Origin: an uncultured Nitrospira sp.
GTDB lineage: Bacteria; Nitrospirota; Nitrospiria; Nitrospirales; Nitrospiraceae
DNA: 64,000 nt
NCBI GenBank assembly: GCA_902500785.1
Contig: CABVRW010000003.1
Location: 1 to 64,000, forward strand
Direction of reading: 5' to 3'
Part shown: one piece after another, positions 1 through 8,595 of the stretch
Layout: each line of letters begins with the position of its first letter
How positions within the stretch are numbered: position 1 is the stretch's first letter
Program-made: the position numbers and the translations under genes
Notes under the pieces: generated by a model
Told to the model about the DNA's origin: nothing
Databases searched by the model: none
What the model saw: the letters and a program-made list of their open reading frames with translations, nothing else

Positions 1-595
1 TGGCCAACGGCGGATACTTTGCCCCTCGCTTTGACCCCGAATGTGCAATGTTGCTTTTGATCCATCCCGCAGGCTCGTTGCCCCAGGGAAACATCCGGCC
101 ATCTTCACCACGCGCGGCCTTCTCCCATTCGGCTTCGGTCGGCAGACGAGCGCCTCTCCAGCGGCAATAGGCATCGGCCTCCCGCCAAGAGACGCCGATC
201 ACCGGATGTTTGGCCATCTTGTCCAGAAACGGCTGTCCCCGCCAGTATTGGGGCCACGCCGCCCCGGTCGCCAGCACATACCGGAGATAGTTCACGTTGC
301 TGACCTCGAACCGGTCGATCCGGAACGCATCGACATACACGTGCCGCTGTGGCTGTTCCTGCGGCCCGGCAGCCCGATCGAACCGAGGATCGCTGCCCAT
401 CAGAAATGTGCTCGCCGGAACCCCCACCATGCCTCCCGGCACCTCAATCAACGCCAGCCGCTCCGCCTCATCGAGTGGGAACCACAGCGGCGGGGGTTTC
501 GGCAGTTCATGATCGGCGTGAAGGAGCCCTAGTGGTGACAGACACACCGACAGCAGTACTGCCGCCGTCATTCTCATCATCGCTAGGCTGTTCAT
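1..595 (-). CDS. Formylglycine-generating-enzyme-like (SUMF1/FGE-sulfatase domain) secreted protein, 3' end beyond window
   Basis: The reverse strand is open from the ATG at 595 to the window edge, giving 198 codons. The N-terminus ([20 protein letters not shown]) looks like a signal peptide. The rest has the landmarks of the FGE-sulfatase fold: [18 protein letters not shown], the segment [15 protein letters not shown], then [20 protein letters not shown] and [14 protein letters not shown], followed by FPWGNE. Members of this family either oxidise a sulfatase cysteine to formylglycine or act as non-catalytic binding domains; the C-terminal catalytic cysteines would lie outside the window. It is the last gene of the minus-strand copper locus, 77 bp after the second cupredoxin gene. 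Family assignment is firm; function is open. Confidence 0.85.
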   Translation of the reverse strand, partial: MNSLAMMRMTAAVLLSVCLSPLGLLHADHELPKPPPLWFPLDEAERLALIEVPGGMVGVPASTFLMGSDPRFDRAAGPQEQPQRHVYVDAFRIDRFEVSNVNYLRYVLATGAAWPQYWRGQPFLDKMAKHPVIGVSWREADAYCRWRGARLPTEAEWEKAARGEDGRMFPWGNEPAGWIKSNIAHSGSKRGAKYPPLA

Positions 596-672
596 GGTTG
601 AACGGATTGTCGCGATCATCCGCCAGTCTCCGCGGTGGAAGCCTGAACGGGGCTCGCTCTTGGCTGCGTGGG

Positions 673-1626
673 TTAATACACTTGCTTTTCCAATGTCGGG
701 ACGATTGATGACTGGACGTCCTCGGTAATCGTGTAGCGGATGTAGGCGTTTTCGATCATCTGATTGGCATATAAACGCCCCGTGGGGGCCTCAACTTTCA
801 GGTCGACCGAGGCCGTCCCCTTCTCCGGAATCGTGACGGTTTGCTGATACGTCTGTCGCAGATAGGGGTGCCAGAGGGTGACGGTATAGGTGCCAGGCGG
901 AACATCCGTCAGTTCATAGCGCCCCTGCTCATCAGTCAGGGTGTAGTAGGGATGTGCCATCACAAGGGCCCAGCTTTCCATGTAGGCATGAAACCCACAC
1001 TGCATCGTGAAGACCCGCCGTCCCTTGGTCATTTTTACCTCTTGGGTGATCGGCACTCCTTCGTAATGCTTATGAAAATGTGCGCTTAGGCCGGCCTCGT
1101 TCGGATACCGCTTGCTGATCGGCAACGGCACATTGAACAACACCCGCGGCCCCAAGTGAGAGGTCTCGTACGCCTGCACATCGTGCAGGGCCGGGTCCAT
1201 ATTGATCACCACGACACTGTGCTGATCCCTGACTAAATTGACGAACGGGAGAAATCGACAATCCATGGCTTCGACTCGGGGAGCCGCGAACTCCCCGAAT
1301 GGCTTTCCTCGAGTCACCTCCTCGAGATAGACAACCACCTGTTTGAATTCGCCGTCTTTTCCCACTTGAAACGGTTGAAGGAGCCGCCATCCTTGACCGT
1401 CTGAGATCCGACCGCAGTAGATCTGATCCGGCAGGGTCGTGAGGTTGTAGCCTTTCGGCTTCGGCACTTCGCCGACCATAGTCACCGTGCCGGAAAGCGT
1501 TCCCCCATCGGTAACCGAGACTTCCTCATACCCCCACGCCGACACATGCGCGAAAGGGACGGACAACAAGAGCGCAGCTACAATGTGGACGAACCGATTT
1601 ACCATCTTCGGCTTGGTGTTGGTCAT
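673..1626 (-). CDS. Secreted blue-copper-like (cupredoxin) protein with C-terminal carboxypeptidase-regulatory-like domain, paralogue 2
   Basis: A protein of 317 residues if the ATG at 1626 is used; the frame is open to 1794 but the upstream part is not protein-like and the signal peptide ([23 protein letters not shown]) follows 1626. A cupredoxin site can be read: His148 in [13 protein letters not shown] and Cys210, His213, Met216 in [12 protein letters not shown], the C-x2-H-x2-M pattern of type 1 copper proteins. Residues about 225-290 ([17 protein letters not shown]) match the CarboxypepD_reg beta-sandwich. It is a close paralogue of the gene at 1976-2902. Its likely role is a periplasmic copper electron carrier or copper carrier for the oxidase upstream. 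Motifs are seen; redox role is inferred. Confidence 0.8.
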   Translation of the reverse strand: MTNTKPKMVNRFVHIVAALLLSVPFAHVSAWGYEEVSVTDGGTLSGTVTMVGEVPKPKGYNLTTLPDQIYCGRISDGQGWRLLQPFQVGKDGEFKQVVVYLEEVTRGKPFGEFAAPRVEAMDCRFLPFVNLVRDQHSVVVINMDPALHDVQAYETSHLGPRVLFNVPLPISKRYPNEAGLSAHFHKHYEGVPITQEVKMTKGRRVFTMQCGFHAYMESWALVMAHPYYTLTDEQGRYELTDVPPGTYTVTLWHPYLRQTYQQTVTIPEKGTASVDLKVEAPTGRLYANQMIENAYIRYTITEDVQSSIVPTLEKQVY

Positions 1627-1975
1627 AGTGAATCGCGCCTCAGGGTTCTTTTTATTGAGTTCCAGAACGTCCGGCGACTCCGCCTCTTCAACAACTCCAT
1701 CTCGCACAAAGAGCCGGCCGCCTATCTGTCGGCATAGCGTTATCTGATTATGGCGGGAACCGGCATGGCCGACGCCTGATCCCTCGATGTCCATTCGATG
1801 ACGAAGTTCCCTGCATCGAACCGACCGACCATCGAGACAGGATCACCGGCGCTGCCGTGATCGACCGCACGGTATGGAACACCGTCCCTGGTCGGCAGAC
1901 GCGGCCTGTCAGGCGCATGACCCTGCGGCCTCCTTCAGGCGGGGACGGATACTTCCCGCTCCTGTCACCCATTCC
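1627..1975. other. Intergenic region between the two cupredoxin paralogues
   Basis: There are 349 bases without a convincing gene. Short open frames here lack ribosome-binding sites and protein-like composition. I see no strong terminator and no sigma-54 promoter. The second paralogue may be read through from the first. Confidence 0.5.
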
Positions 1976-2902
1976 TCAGTGCTCCTGCTTTTTGATCATC
2001 GGATCGATATCTTTCTGTGCTTCCACAGTGTAGCGGGCGGACGGATGATCCAACACCTCATTGGCATAGAGCCGGCCCGTCGGGGCCGGGACCATGATAC
2101 CCGCCTCCACGGTCCCTTTCGGACCGACAGTGACCGTCTGCTCGATCGTGCTCCTGATATACGGATGCCAGACGACCAGCTTATAGGTGCCCGGCGGCAC
2201 ATCAGTCATGGTGAATCGACCCTGCTCATCTGTCTTGGCAAAGTACGGGTTGGTGATGGCGACACCCCAGCTTTCCATGTAGGCGTGAAAACCGCACTGC
2301 ATGACGAAGACCCGACGGCCCTTGCTGAGATTGACCAATTGCTTCATCGGCGGGCCGGCCATATGCTTATGGTACATCCCGGCATCGCTGCGATCCTTGA
2401 GGTCGCGAGGATGCGCCGGGTTCATCGGCAACGGCACGTTGAACAAGACACGCGCACCCAAATGCGACGTTTCATAGGCCTGAATATCGTGCATGACCGG
2501 ATCCATGTTGACTACCGTCACCGTTTGATCGTCCCGCACGACGGTCGTGAACGGAAGGAAGAGACAGTCTCTCGCTTCGATTTGGGGGACGGTCTTTTCA
2601 GCGAAGGGTTTGCCTTTGTCGATCCCTTCCAGATAGACCACCACATCGCGAAACTCGCCTGCAGGCCCGACCTGGAAGGGTTGCAGAATTCGCCAGCCTT
2701 GCCCGTCAGAAATCCGTCCGCAGTAGTATTGGTCGGGTAACGTAATGAGGTTGTAGCCCTTCGGCTTCGGCACGGTCCCCTCAAGTTTGATGGTCCCCAT
2801 GATGGTCCCGCCCTCTGAAACCGAGATCTCTTCATAGGCCATGGCCGGACTGCCTAGACAGGCAGCCATCAGCCCTATCGCGATGGTGGTCCCAATCTTC
2901 AT
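1976..2902 (-). CDS. Secreted blue-copper-like (cupredoxin) protein with C-terminal carboxypeptidase-regulatory-like domain, paralogue 1
   Basis: The start chosen is the ATG at 2902, giving 308 residues. It follows a strong ribosome-binding site (GAGGGAGGCCGAC) and opens a clear signal peptide (MKIGTTIAIGLMAACLGSPA, then MA). Candidate type 1 copper ligands are His138 (NMDPVMHDIQAYE) and Cys203, His206, Met209 ([13 protein letters not shown]). The C-terminal third ([20 protein letters not shown]) is a regulatory-like beta-sandwich. Conserved cysteines near residues 61 and 113 may form a disulfide. The 13-nt leader GAGGGAGGCCGAC is shared exactly with the oxidase gene upstream, which supports coordinated expression. 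Probable periplasmic partner of the multicopper oxidase. Confidence 0.85.
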   Translation of the reverse strand: MKIGTTIAIGLMAACLGSPAMAYEEISVSEGGTIMGTIKLEGTVPKPKGYNLITLPDQYYCGRISDGQGWRILQPFQVGPAGEFRDVVVYLEGIDKGKPFAEKTVPQIEARDCLFLPFTTVVRDDQTVTVVNMDPVMHDIQAYETSHLGARVLFNVPLPMNPAHPRDLKDRSDAGMYHKHMAGPPMKQLVNLSKGRRVFVMQCGFHAYMESWGVAITNPYFAKTDEQGRFTMTDVPPGTYKLVVWHPYIRSTIEQTVTVGPKGTVEAGIMVPAPTGRLYANEVLDHPSARYTVEAQKDIDPMIKKQEH

Positions 2903-3023
2903 TTCGTCGGCCTCCCTCTTGTTTCTCCGCATGCGGATATCGCAGCCCCTCAGCCGCGCTAAGATCAGGATACGCTCCCCCACCGGCCTATCTCAAGACT
3001 CAGGCACCGAACCTAGAAACACA

Positions 3024-3061
3024 GATGGGGGAGCTGCGTATTACGTGGCAGCTCCCCCATC
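3024..3061 (-). terminator. Strong hairpin between oxidase and first cupredoxin gene
   Basis: A perfect 14-bp stem (GATGGGGGAGCTGC at 3024-3037 with its complement at 3048-3061) closes a 10-nt loop. It lies 26 bp past the oxidase stop codon. No T-run follows on the minus strand, so it could be a Rho-assisted or partial terminator, or a 3'-end stabiliser that makes oxidase mRNA levels differ from those of the cupredoxin genes. Confidence 0.7.
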
Positions 3062-3086
3062 CGGTATCACACCATGACGAACCCGC

Positions 3087-6000
3087 CTACTTCATAGCAG
3101 TCGGAATCGCCTGCGGCTCAGGCAGCTCGGCTTGACGCGTGCCTGATCCACTTCCGCTGAGAGGCTGAATTCGCGAATCGCCGGTCGGCAACACGCGCAG
3201 ATAGCCCCACTGTCCGGACTGCGTGTAGGGCAGCCGCGCATTCGACCACACGAAGTCACCCACCTGACGATACGGTCCGCCCGCACCGCCACGGATAAAG
3301 ACATCGAGGATCTCAGACCCGGCGTATTCCACCACGCTGATCATGTCGGCTCCCGTCATGTACGGCTCGATCGGCCACTCATGGCCCTCGACACCGAACA
3401 TGCCGTTCTGCTCGCTGTTCGCTCCGATCACGTGGATACGGATCGGATCACCGGCATGCGCCTCGATCAGAGGCGTGACGGGATCTTCGGGCTTGTCTAC
3501 CACGCAGGGCTGGAAGATCTTGCCCAACGAGCACCCTTGTTCTTCGCGGAACTTGTACGGTTCAGCGCGGTAGTTCACCGACGTCAAACCGGCCACGTTC
3601 TGCACATAGGGCATGAACGCGGTCCCGATGATGTTGTCCTCATCTTGGAAGAAGAGGGCCACATCACGATAGTTCCGCTTGCCGACGTTTTCAGGAAGGC
3701 TGGCATCGACGATGACGTCCGCCCGCCACGTGTTCTTCTGCGACACATCGGCGCCGGTGACAGGATCACGATATTGCGATCCCTTCGGGCCGACGACGAT
3801 CGCGCCGTACAACCCGTTACGCGGATTGACGACGATGTTGCCGCCGTCCCACACCAATGACGTCGTTTCCTTGTTGGAAGGATGCGCGTAATAGGTATAG
3901 GTGCGGCTGTCACCCGGAGCCACGGTCTGATCGCCGGGATTGTTCCCGACGTTCAACCCTTGGCTGTCTCGCGGATCAAAGGCCAGACCAGGCGCGAAAA
4001 ACGACGCCCGGCTTGCCTTCATCTTGTTCTTCAATTGCACCTTGATGCAATCGCCTAAATTCGCGCGTAGCGTGAGCGGATTCGGCATCACGTTGCCCGC
4101 CACGGTCGCGGCTTCCTCCTCCAGCGCGAAGATCTTGCCCTCCGGCATGGTCATTTCGATCTTCCGCTCGAAGTCCACCTCGATCGCATCCGGCGCTTTC
4201 GGATTGAGCTTCATCGGGCGATCCAACGCCACGACGTTGAAGCTCTTCACCGGAGCATCCGACGGACAGACGGAATTGGGAGTCGCCGGAATCCCGAGAG
4301 GATTGGTCCCCCTGGGCAACGGCTTCAAGTCCGCCACTTCCTTGTCGAGCACGCGGATGATGCCCCATCCACCTTCGGCGAAGTGTGACGTTCTGCCGTT
4401 GAAGTGGATGTAGTCACCCGGCATACCCTGGAATCCACCCGCTTTGGTGACGAGGTCATACCGCTCGGCGATCCCGACGTGAATCGAGTTCTTCCGATTG
4501 GCATCCGCCGCATACCGTTCCGTGAGGAAGGTATGTCCGGCGATCGTCCAGACGTGGGATTCGTTCATCAGCTGGTGCAACAGACGGAACACCATGGTGT
4601 CGCCCGTGTACGCCCGCAGGAGCGGCGTGCCCGGATCTCCATGGATCGCGCTGCTGAACAGTTTCGACGTGTCCGGATTGTTCGAGAGGCGTTGCGCAAA
4701 CGGCGCCGCGCGGAAATTGAACCCGCTGCCGGTTGTATGCGTCCCGCCGTTGATGTACTTATTCGGTGCGTTCATGATCTTGTCCGGCATCTGGAACGAC
4801 ACCGTTTTGCCTGCTTCCAACGCCACTTCGATCGGCTGTCCAGGAGGATTGCCGGCTTCGATGACGTTGACCGTGTGCGGCACCGTGTCGTGGATGGAGA
4901 CCATCAACTCACGGAAGCTCCCGCTCACACCGGCGCCGATCGGCTCGTTGCTGTGAATGTCCGCGATCGGACCGCTATACACCAACTTGCCGTTCTTCGG
5001 ATCATGATAGGTGGATCCGAATGGCTCCACGATCGTCACGCCGAACCCGCCATGGGGCCAGGTCGTCGCACCGAACGCGTGGTCGTGCCAGAACACGGTC
5101 CCCATATCCACGTCGACCCACCACCGGTACCGCACGAACTCCGGCGACACGAGATCTCCCGCCGGATGGTTCTGCTTCAGTGGCTTGAAGAACGTGACCA
5201 GGTCGCCCTTGATCTCCTTGACTCGGGCGACTTCCTGACAGCTCTTATCCCGCGGCAGTGACGCCGCCGCATCGTGGCCCTTCTCCAAACAATCCATGCC
5301 CACCATCAACTCGGTGTTCGGATGGAAGAGAGACGCACCGGGCGCCATCTCGATCTTGACGGTTGCTGTTCCGGCTTTGATGCCTTCTTTCAACTTCGCC
5401 ACCATCGGGGCCGGCAGTCCATGCTTGGTCTTCTTCCCCCACATGGTGAACGGCCGAACCGACATTTCATACTCCATCCCGGAGATCACTCCGTCCGAGT
5501 TCCCGGTGTCGAACTGGAAGAAGTGAGGATGGATGTTGATCTTGGACGACTGGAAGTTCGTGTAATCGTCGTCGTCCCATTCGCTGGTCAACAACAAGTC
5601 CACGCAGTCATACACGTTGGCGCGGATGACGGCGGGCAGTTTCAGATCGTCATTGGCTCTGGTCAAACGCTCTTCTTCGTGAAGCACGTAGATCAGACCA
5701 TCCTTGTCCACCATGGCCGGCTCTTTCCCCTGCTTTTTGGCCAGGGTGATCGGCATGCGGACAAAGTGAATGTTGTAATGCTTCCGATTGGCGTTGTCAG
5801 GGCACAGGCTCCAACGGCCCTGTTCGCCCGGCATCGCCGGTTCGGAGGTCCGTTCACCGTTTGCGTCCTGGTGAATCGGTTCCAACCAAGGCGCGCCGTT
5901 GTGATTGGCGGAGAACGGCACACGCTTGCCGAAGTGCGGCTTGAACAACGGCCAGGCCATCCGTCCCGTCGTCGGGTCGAAGAGGATCGCCGGCCTGGTG

Positions 6001-8021
6001 CTATCATCCCACTTCGCAGCCCACGTATACTTCGGATTCTGGGCCGTGCTCTCCCGCTCACCGCGGGCGATGTTGCCGTCCCACTTCCAGTCCCAGACGG
6101 TCGCATCGTAGGCCATGATCTGGCCCTTCTCGTCGTCCTTATGACCGGGTTTGCCCTGAGCCGGCACCCACATTTCGACCCAATCCTTGATGCTCACAAT
6201 CACAGGATCAGATTTCCAGTTGGTCTTCTGGCTCTTGTCGACGATCTTGAACGTCTTCCCGAACCAATCGACGGTCGTGCCGATCAGCTTGTCCGACGAC
6301 ACGCCGAGCTTCATGCGGCCTTTCCGATCGGGCAATTCCGCCAAGTCCGGCATCGTGTCGGTGTGACCCCCGCCGACCTGCAACGTATTGTAGAACCGCC
6401 CGTAGCCCCACATACCCGCCACATAGTGGTGCGCCACGTGGCAATGAAAGAGGAATTCACCGGCCAGGTGCTGACAGCCACCGCCGCCACATTCCGGCTC
6501 GAGATCCAACGACTCAGACGGACCGATGACTTCCACGTCGACACGGTCCGACTTCGTTCGAACCACCGGATACTTCACCGGTCCGTCCTGCCCCGCCGCC
6601 CACAGATTGTTCGGCTCGGTGCCCGGACTCCGCTGCCAGCGAATCGTTCCGCTGTGCGGATGGTGCGAGTGGAACACTTCCGATCCACCATGGACCAACC
6701 GCCACTTGACGGGATCTCCCAGATATCCGCGAGGGATCGTGGTCGGAGGATCACCGAAGGTGTAGGCGCTGTAGGCCAGCGACTCATCTTCGAACCCAAA
6801 ATATTCATGCTGCAGATGCATCTGATCGATACCGAACGGTTCGCTCCGATAGTTCAACGCGCGACCGCCCGGACGATAGGCATCGGTCAACGGATCGCGC
6901 TGCGGCAAGAAGTCCCCCTTCTTGTTCAGCGGACGGAAGGCTTCGTCGCCGATTTCGTGATAGAACAACACGAACTCGCGGAAGTCGGGCCCGGATCCGT
7001 TATCGATGTTGACCTGCCAACCGCTCGTCACTTGCTTGTCCGGACCGGTCCCCAACGCATTCACGTATGTCGACCCTTTCGGCTCGACGATGAAACCCCC
7101 GAAGAGACCGAGCACGGTCAATTCACGGTCGTGGCTGTAGGAGTGGAACTGACGAACACCCTCCTGCATCTGCGGGTGGATGTACCATTCGAACTCCTGC
7201 GTCTTGCCCGGCGCCACGATCGACTCCGGATTCGTCGTCGTCGCCGGCTTGCCGGTTGCGCTCACGATCATGCTGGACGCCTGGATAAACAGGCTCCCGT
7301 CTTCACTCTCCATCTGATTGCGGAGGGTCATTTTCACGCAATCGCCCTGGTTGGCGCGGAGCACCAACGGCTGAATCGCGTCCCCTTGCAACCCGGTGGA
7401 TACCGCACCCGGATCAAACCCGTCCTTTTCCCGTGCAACTTTATTCTTCTCTTCCTCGGCACGCGCCTTTCCGACATCGTCGGTCAGGACATACATATAC
7501 CCAGGATAGAAGTCGAGCCAACGGTTCAAGGTGATCTCGATGTTGATCATCGACACGTCATACTGCTTAACCGGCGCGTTGGCGGGGCACTTCCCCCCCG
7601 ACGTTGTCACCGGTTCGCCCTTCGACGAATCGGTTGCCAGCAGGAAACTGCTCCCATCCTGCCCCATGTACTGGTGCATCATCGACATCTCGTTGAACGC
7701 ACCGGAGGTCTGCTGCGCCTTCGCGTCCTTCTGCGCCTGCTGCTCCAACTTTTCCATCAGGCGATGGTGCTGCATCTCCATCTTTTCCGCATTGCCGGCG
7801 CGACCCTCCATGGCGTTTTCCACCACAGTCTGACCCTTGAGGGTCTGGGTCCAACCCGGCATGGCGACCGGCGACGCATGCCCATCATGCGATGGATCTC
7901 CCGGCCCGGCCGCAAACACCCACGGCGCCGCGAGCAAACTGCCCGATAGCAGCGCCGCCTGCAGGCTCAGCATCGCTTTGCGACTGATGCGCCTGCGCTT
8001 TGACTGCACTGAAGACCTCAT
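3087..8021 (-). CDS. Giant multicopper-oxidase-like protein with three tandem cupredoxin-pair modules
   Basis: This exported 1644-residue protein has an N-terminus (KRRRISRKAML followed by a hydrophobic stretch ending WVFAAG) that resembles a Tat or Sec signal. Three modules each open with a CPxxAxxKxY/F motif: CPANAPVKQYDV (about residue 143), CPDNANRKHYNI (about 735) and CPSDAPVKSFNV (about 1252). Each repeats RANxxDCxK/D, a V(E/G)PxGSxY strand and an N-(Y/F)-R-(S/A)-(E/A)-P block, so I count about six cupredoxin domains. Copper motifs are unequal: module A has FHSYSHDREL, VFHSHHPHSG and FHCHVAHHYVAGMW; module B has INIHPHFFQFD and VFWHDHAFG; module C has lost most histidines. Usual bacterial oxidases have two or three domains. 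The start follows AAAGGAGGGAGGCCGACAT. The substrate is unknown. Confidence 0.9.
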   Translation of the reverse strand: MRSSVQSKRRRISRKAMLSLQAALLSGSLLAAPWVFAAGPGDPSHDGHASPVAMPGWTQTLKGQTVVENAMEGRAGNAEKMEMQHHRLMEKLEQQAQKDAKAQQTSGAFNEMSMMHQYMGQDGSSFLLATDSSKGEPVTTSGGKCPANAPVKQYDVSMINIEITLNRWLDFYPGYMYVLTDDVGKARAEEEKNKVAREKDGFDPGAVSTGLQGDAIQPLVLRANQGDCVKMTLRNQMESEDGSLFIQASSMIVSATGKPATTTNPESIVAPGKTQEFEWYIHPQMQEGVRQFHSYSHDRELTVLGLFGGFIVEPKGSTYVNALGTGPDKQVTSGWQVNIDNGSGPDFREFVLFYHEIGDEAFRPLNKKGDFLPQRDPLTDAYRPGGRALNYRSEPFGIDQMHLQHEYFGFEDESLAYSAYTFGDPPTTIPRGYLGDPVKWRLVHGGSEVFHSHHPHSGTIRWQRSPGTEPNNLWAAGQDGPVKYPVVRTKSDRVDVEVIGPSESLDLEPECGGGGCQHLAGEFLFHCHVAHHYVAGMWGYGRFYNTLQVGGGHTDTMPDLAELPDRKGRMKLGVSSDKLIGTTVDWFGKTFKIVDKSQKTNWKSDPVIVSIKDWVEMWVPAQGKPGHKDDEKGQIMAYDATVWDWKWDGNIARGERESTAQNPKYTWAAKWDDSTRPAILFDPTTGRMAWPLFKPHFGKRVPFSANHNGAPWLEPIHQDANGERTSEPAMPGEQGRWSLCPDNANRKHYNIHFVRMPITLAKKQGKEPAMVDKDGLIYVLHEEERLTRANDDLKLPAVIRANVYDCVDLLLTSEWDDDDYTNFQSSKINIHPHFFQFDTGNSDGVISGMEYEMSVRPFTMWGKKTKHGLPAPMVAKLKEGIKAGTATVKIEMAPGASLFHPNTELMVGMDCLEKGHDAAASLPRDKSCQEVARVKEIKGDLVTFFKPLKQNHPAGDLVSPEFVRYRWWVDVDMGTVFWHDHAFGATTWPHGGFGVTIVEPFGSTYHDPKNGKLVYSGPIADIHSNEPIGAGVSGSFRELMVSIHDTVPHTVNVIEAGNPPGQPIEVALEAGKTVSFQMPDKIMNAPNKYINGGTHTTGSGFNFRAAPFAQRLSNNPDTSKLFSSAIHGDPGTPLLRAYTGDTMVFRLLHQLMNESHVWTIAGHTFLTERYAADANRKNSIHVGIAERYDLVTKAGGFQGMPGDYIHFNGRTSHFAEGGWGIIRVLDKEVADLKPLPRGTNPLGIPATPNSVCPSDAPVKSFNVVALDRPMKLNPKAPDAIEVDFERKIEMTMPEGKIFALEEEAATVAGNVMPNPLTLRANLGDCIKVQLKNKMKASRASFFAPGLAFDPRDSQGLNVGNNPGDQTVAPGDSRTYTYYAHPSNKETTSLVWDGGNIVVNPRNGLYGAIVVGPKGSQYRDPVTGADVSQKNTWRADVIVDASLPENVGKRNYRDVALFFQDEDNIIGTAFMPYVQNVAGLTSVNYRAEPYKFREEQGCSLGKIFQPCVVDKPEDPVTPLIEAHAGDPIRIHVIGANSEQNGMFGVEGHEWPIEPYMTGADMISVVEYAGSEILDVFIRGGAGGPYRQVGDFVWSNARLPYTQSGQWGYLRVLPTGDSRIQPLSGSGSGTRQAELPEPQAIPTAMK

Positions 8022-8249
8022 ATGTCGGCCTCCCTCCTTTATAATCCCGCGCCCTTCCGCGGGAGTGGTTAAAAAACGTGGTCGTGTGACCGGCCTCCGT
8101 CAGGCAGGACCCCGGCTCCTCCGGCCTCTCCTTTTTCCCTCCACGAAACGCTCCCAAAAGGAAAAAGGGCTGGTGAAGGATGTCCTCAAAGTTCGAGGGA
8201 GCAGGTCATTCGGAGGCCGGTCCTAATCACCCGCACCTTCACCAGCGCC
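8022..8249 (-). promoter_or_regulatory. Structured 5' leader of the multicopper oxidase mRNA (candidate cis-regulatory RNA)
   Basis: From the predicted sigma-54 start near 8249 to the ATG is about 228 nt. Three complementary pairs are visible. An outer perfect 12-bp pair joins GACCGGCCTCCG (8088-8099) to 8211-8222. A nested 9-bp pair joins CCTTTTTCC (8130-8138) to GGAAAAAGG (8160-8168). A 6-bp hairpin (CCCGCG 8046-8051 with CGCGGG 8058-8063) lies just upstream of the ribosome-binding site at about 8031-8040. I do not recognise a known riboswitch class. The complementarity is seen; regulation is inferred. Confidence 0.5.
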
Positions 8250-8260
8250 TCTCATCCAAC

Positions 8261-8276
8261 GCAATTGATGTGCCCG
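8261..8276 (-). promoter_or_regulatory. Sigma-54 (-24/-12) promoter of the multicopper oxidase gene
   Basis: The minus strand reads GGGCACATCAATTGC, which fits TGGCAC-N5-TTGC with one mismatch and the exact GG-N10-GC spacing. The start point would be near 8249. A sigma-54 activator gene lies immediately upstream on the same strand, which makes functional use likely. Confidence 0.75.
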
Positions 8277-8432
8277 TCTTAATCCAAGACAATTCACAGC
8301 ATTTCAATCATATTATTAATGATTTATGTGTCGCTGCAGTAACGTCGGCAGGGGCGTGGGATACGGTAGTTTTCCAGGCGATTAGACAGCAGAGGCAGGC
8401 AACGGTATCAGTCCTTACAATACAACTACTTA

Positions 8433-8456
8433 TGCTGTCCAAACGACTGGACAGCA
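8433..8456. promoter_or_regulatory. Perfect inverted repeat, candidate enhancer for the sigma-54 activator
   Basis: TGCTGTCC, an 8-bp spacer and GGACAGCA form a perfect dyad centred about 195 bp upstream of the predicted oxidase start point, the usual distance for enhancer sites of NtrC-family activators. A related half-site, ACAGCAGAGG, sits at 8386-8395 and recurs exactly at 10742-10751 upstream of the second sigma-54 promoter. The rest of 8277-8595 is AT-richer and holds no supportable gene. Confidence 0.65.
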
Positions 8457-8595
8457 AGTTTTGACTTTCGGGGCAATAAGGGGCACCAGGGGGAGGCCAA
8501 GCCTACAGGAATAGGGACGATCAGGTTGGTTTTGAAGAGTATTTGAGTGAACGCGGAGAATCGGCACAACCGGGCAGAGCCGGTTCACATCTGCG

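Noticed and set aside
1874-2740. A 288-codon plus-strand frame opposite the first cupredoxin gene
   Set aside because: Antisense shadow with histidine/arginine-rich composition; the minus strand has a signal peptide and copper motif.
5274-7949. An 891-codon open frame on the plus strand opposite the multicopper oxidase
   Set aside because: It is the antisense shadow of the oxidase gene. It is rich in Arg/His/Leu, has no ribosome-binding site, and the opposite strand has clear cupredoxin motifs.
8180-8464. A 94-codon plus-strand frame in the oxidase upstream region
   Set aside because: No ribosome-binding site, and it runs through the sigma-54 promoter and the inverted repeat. It is better explained as regulatory DNA.
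8471-8488. A further sigma-54-like match (minus strand TGGTGCCCCTTATTGC)
   Set aside because: The GG-to-GC spacing is off by one base and the -24 element is mismatched, unlike the two accepted sites.
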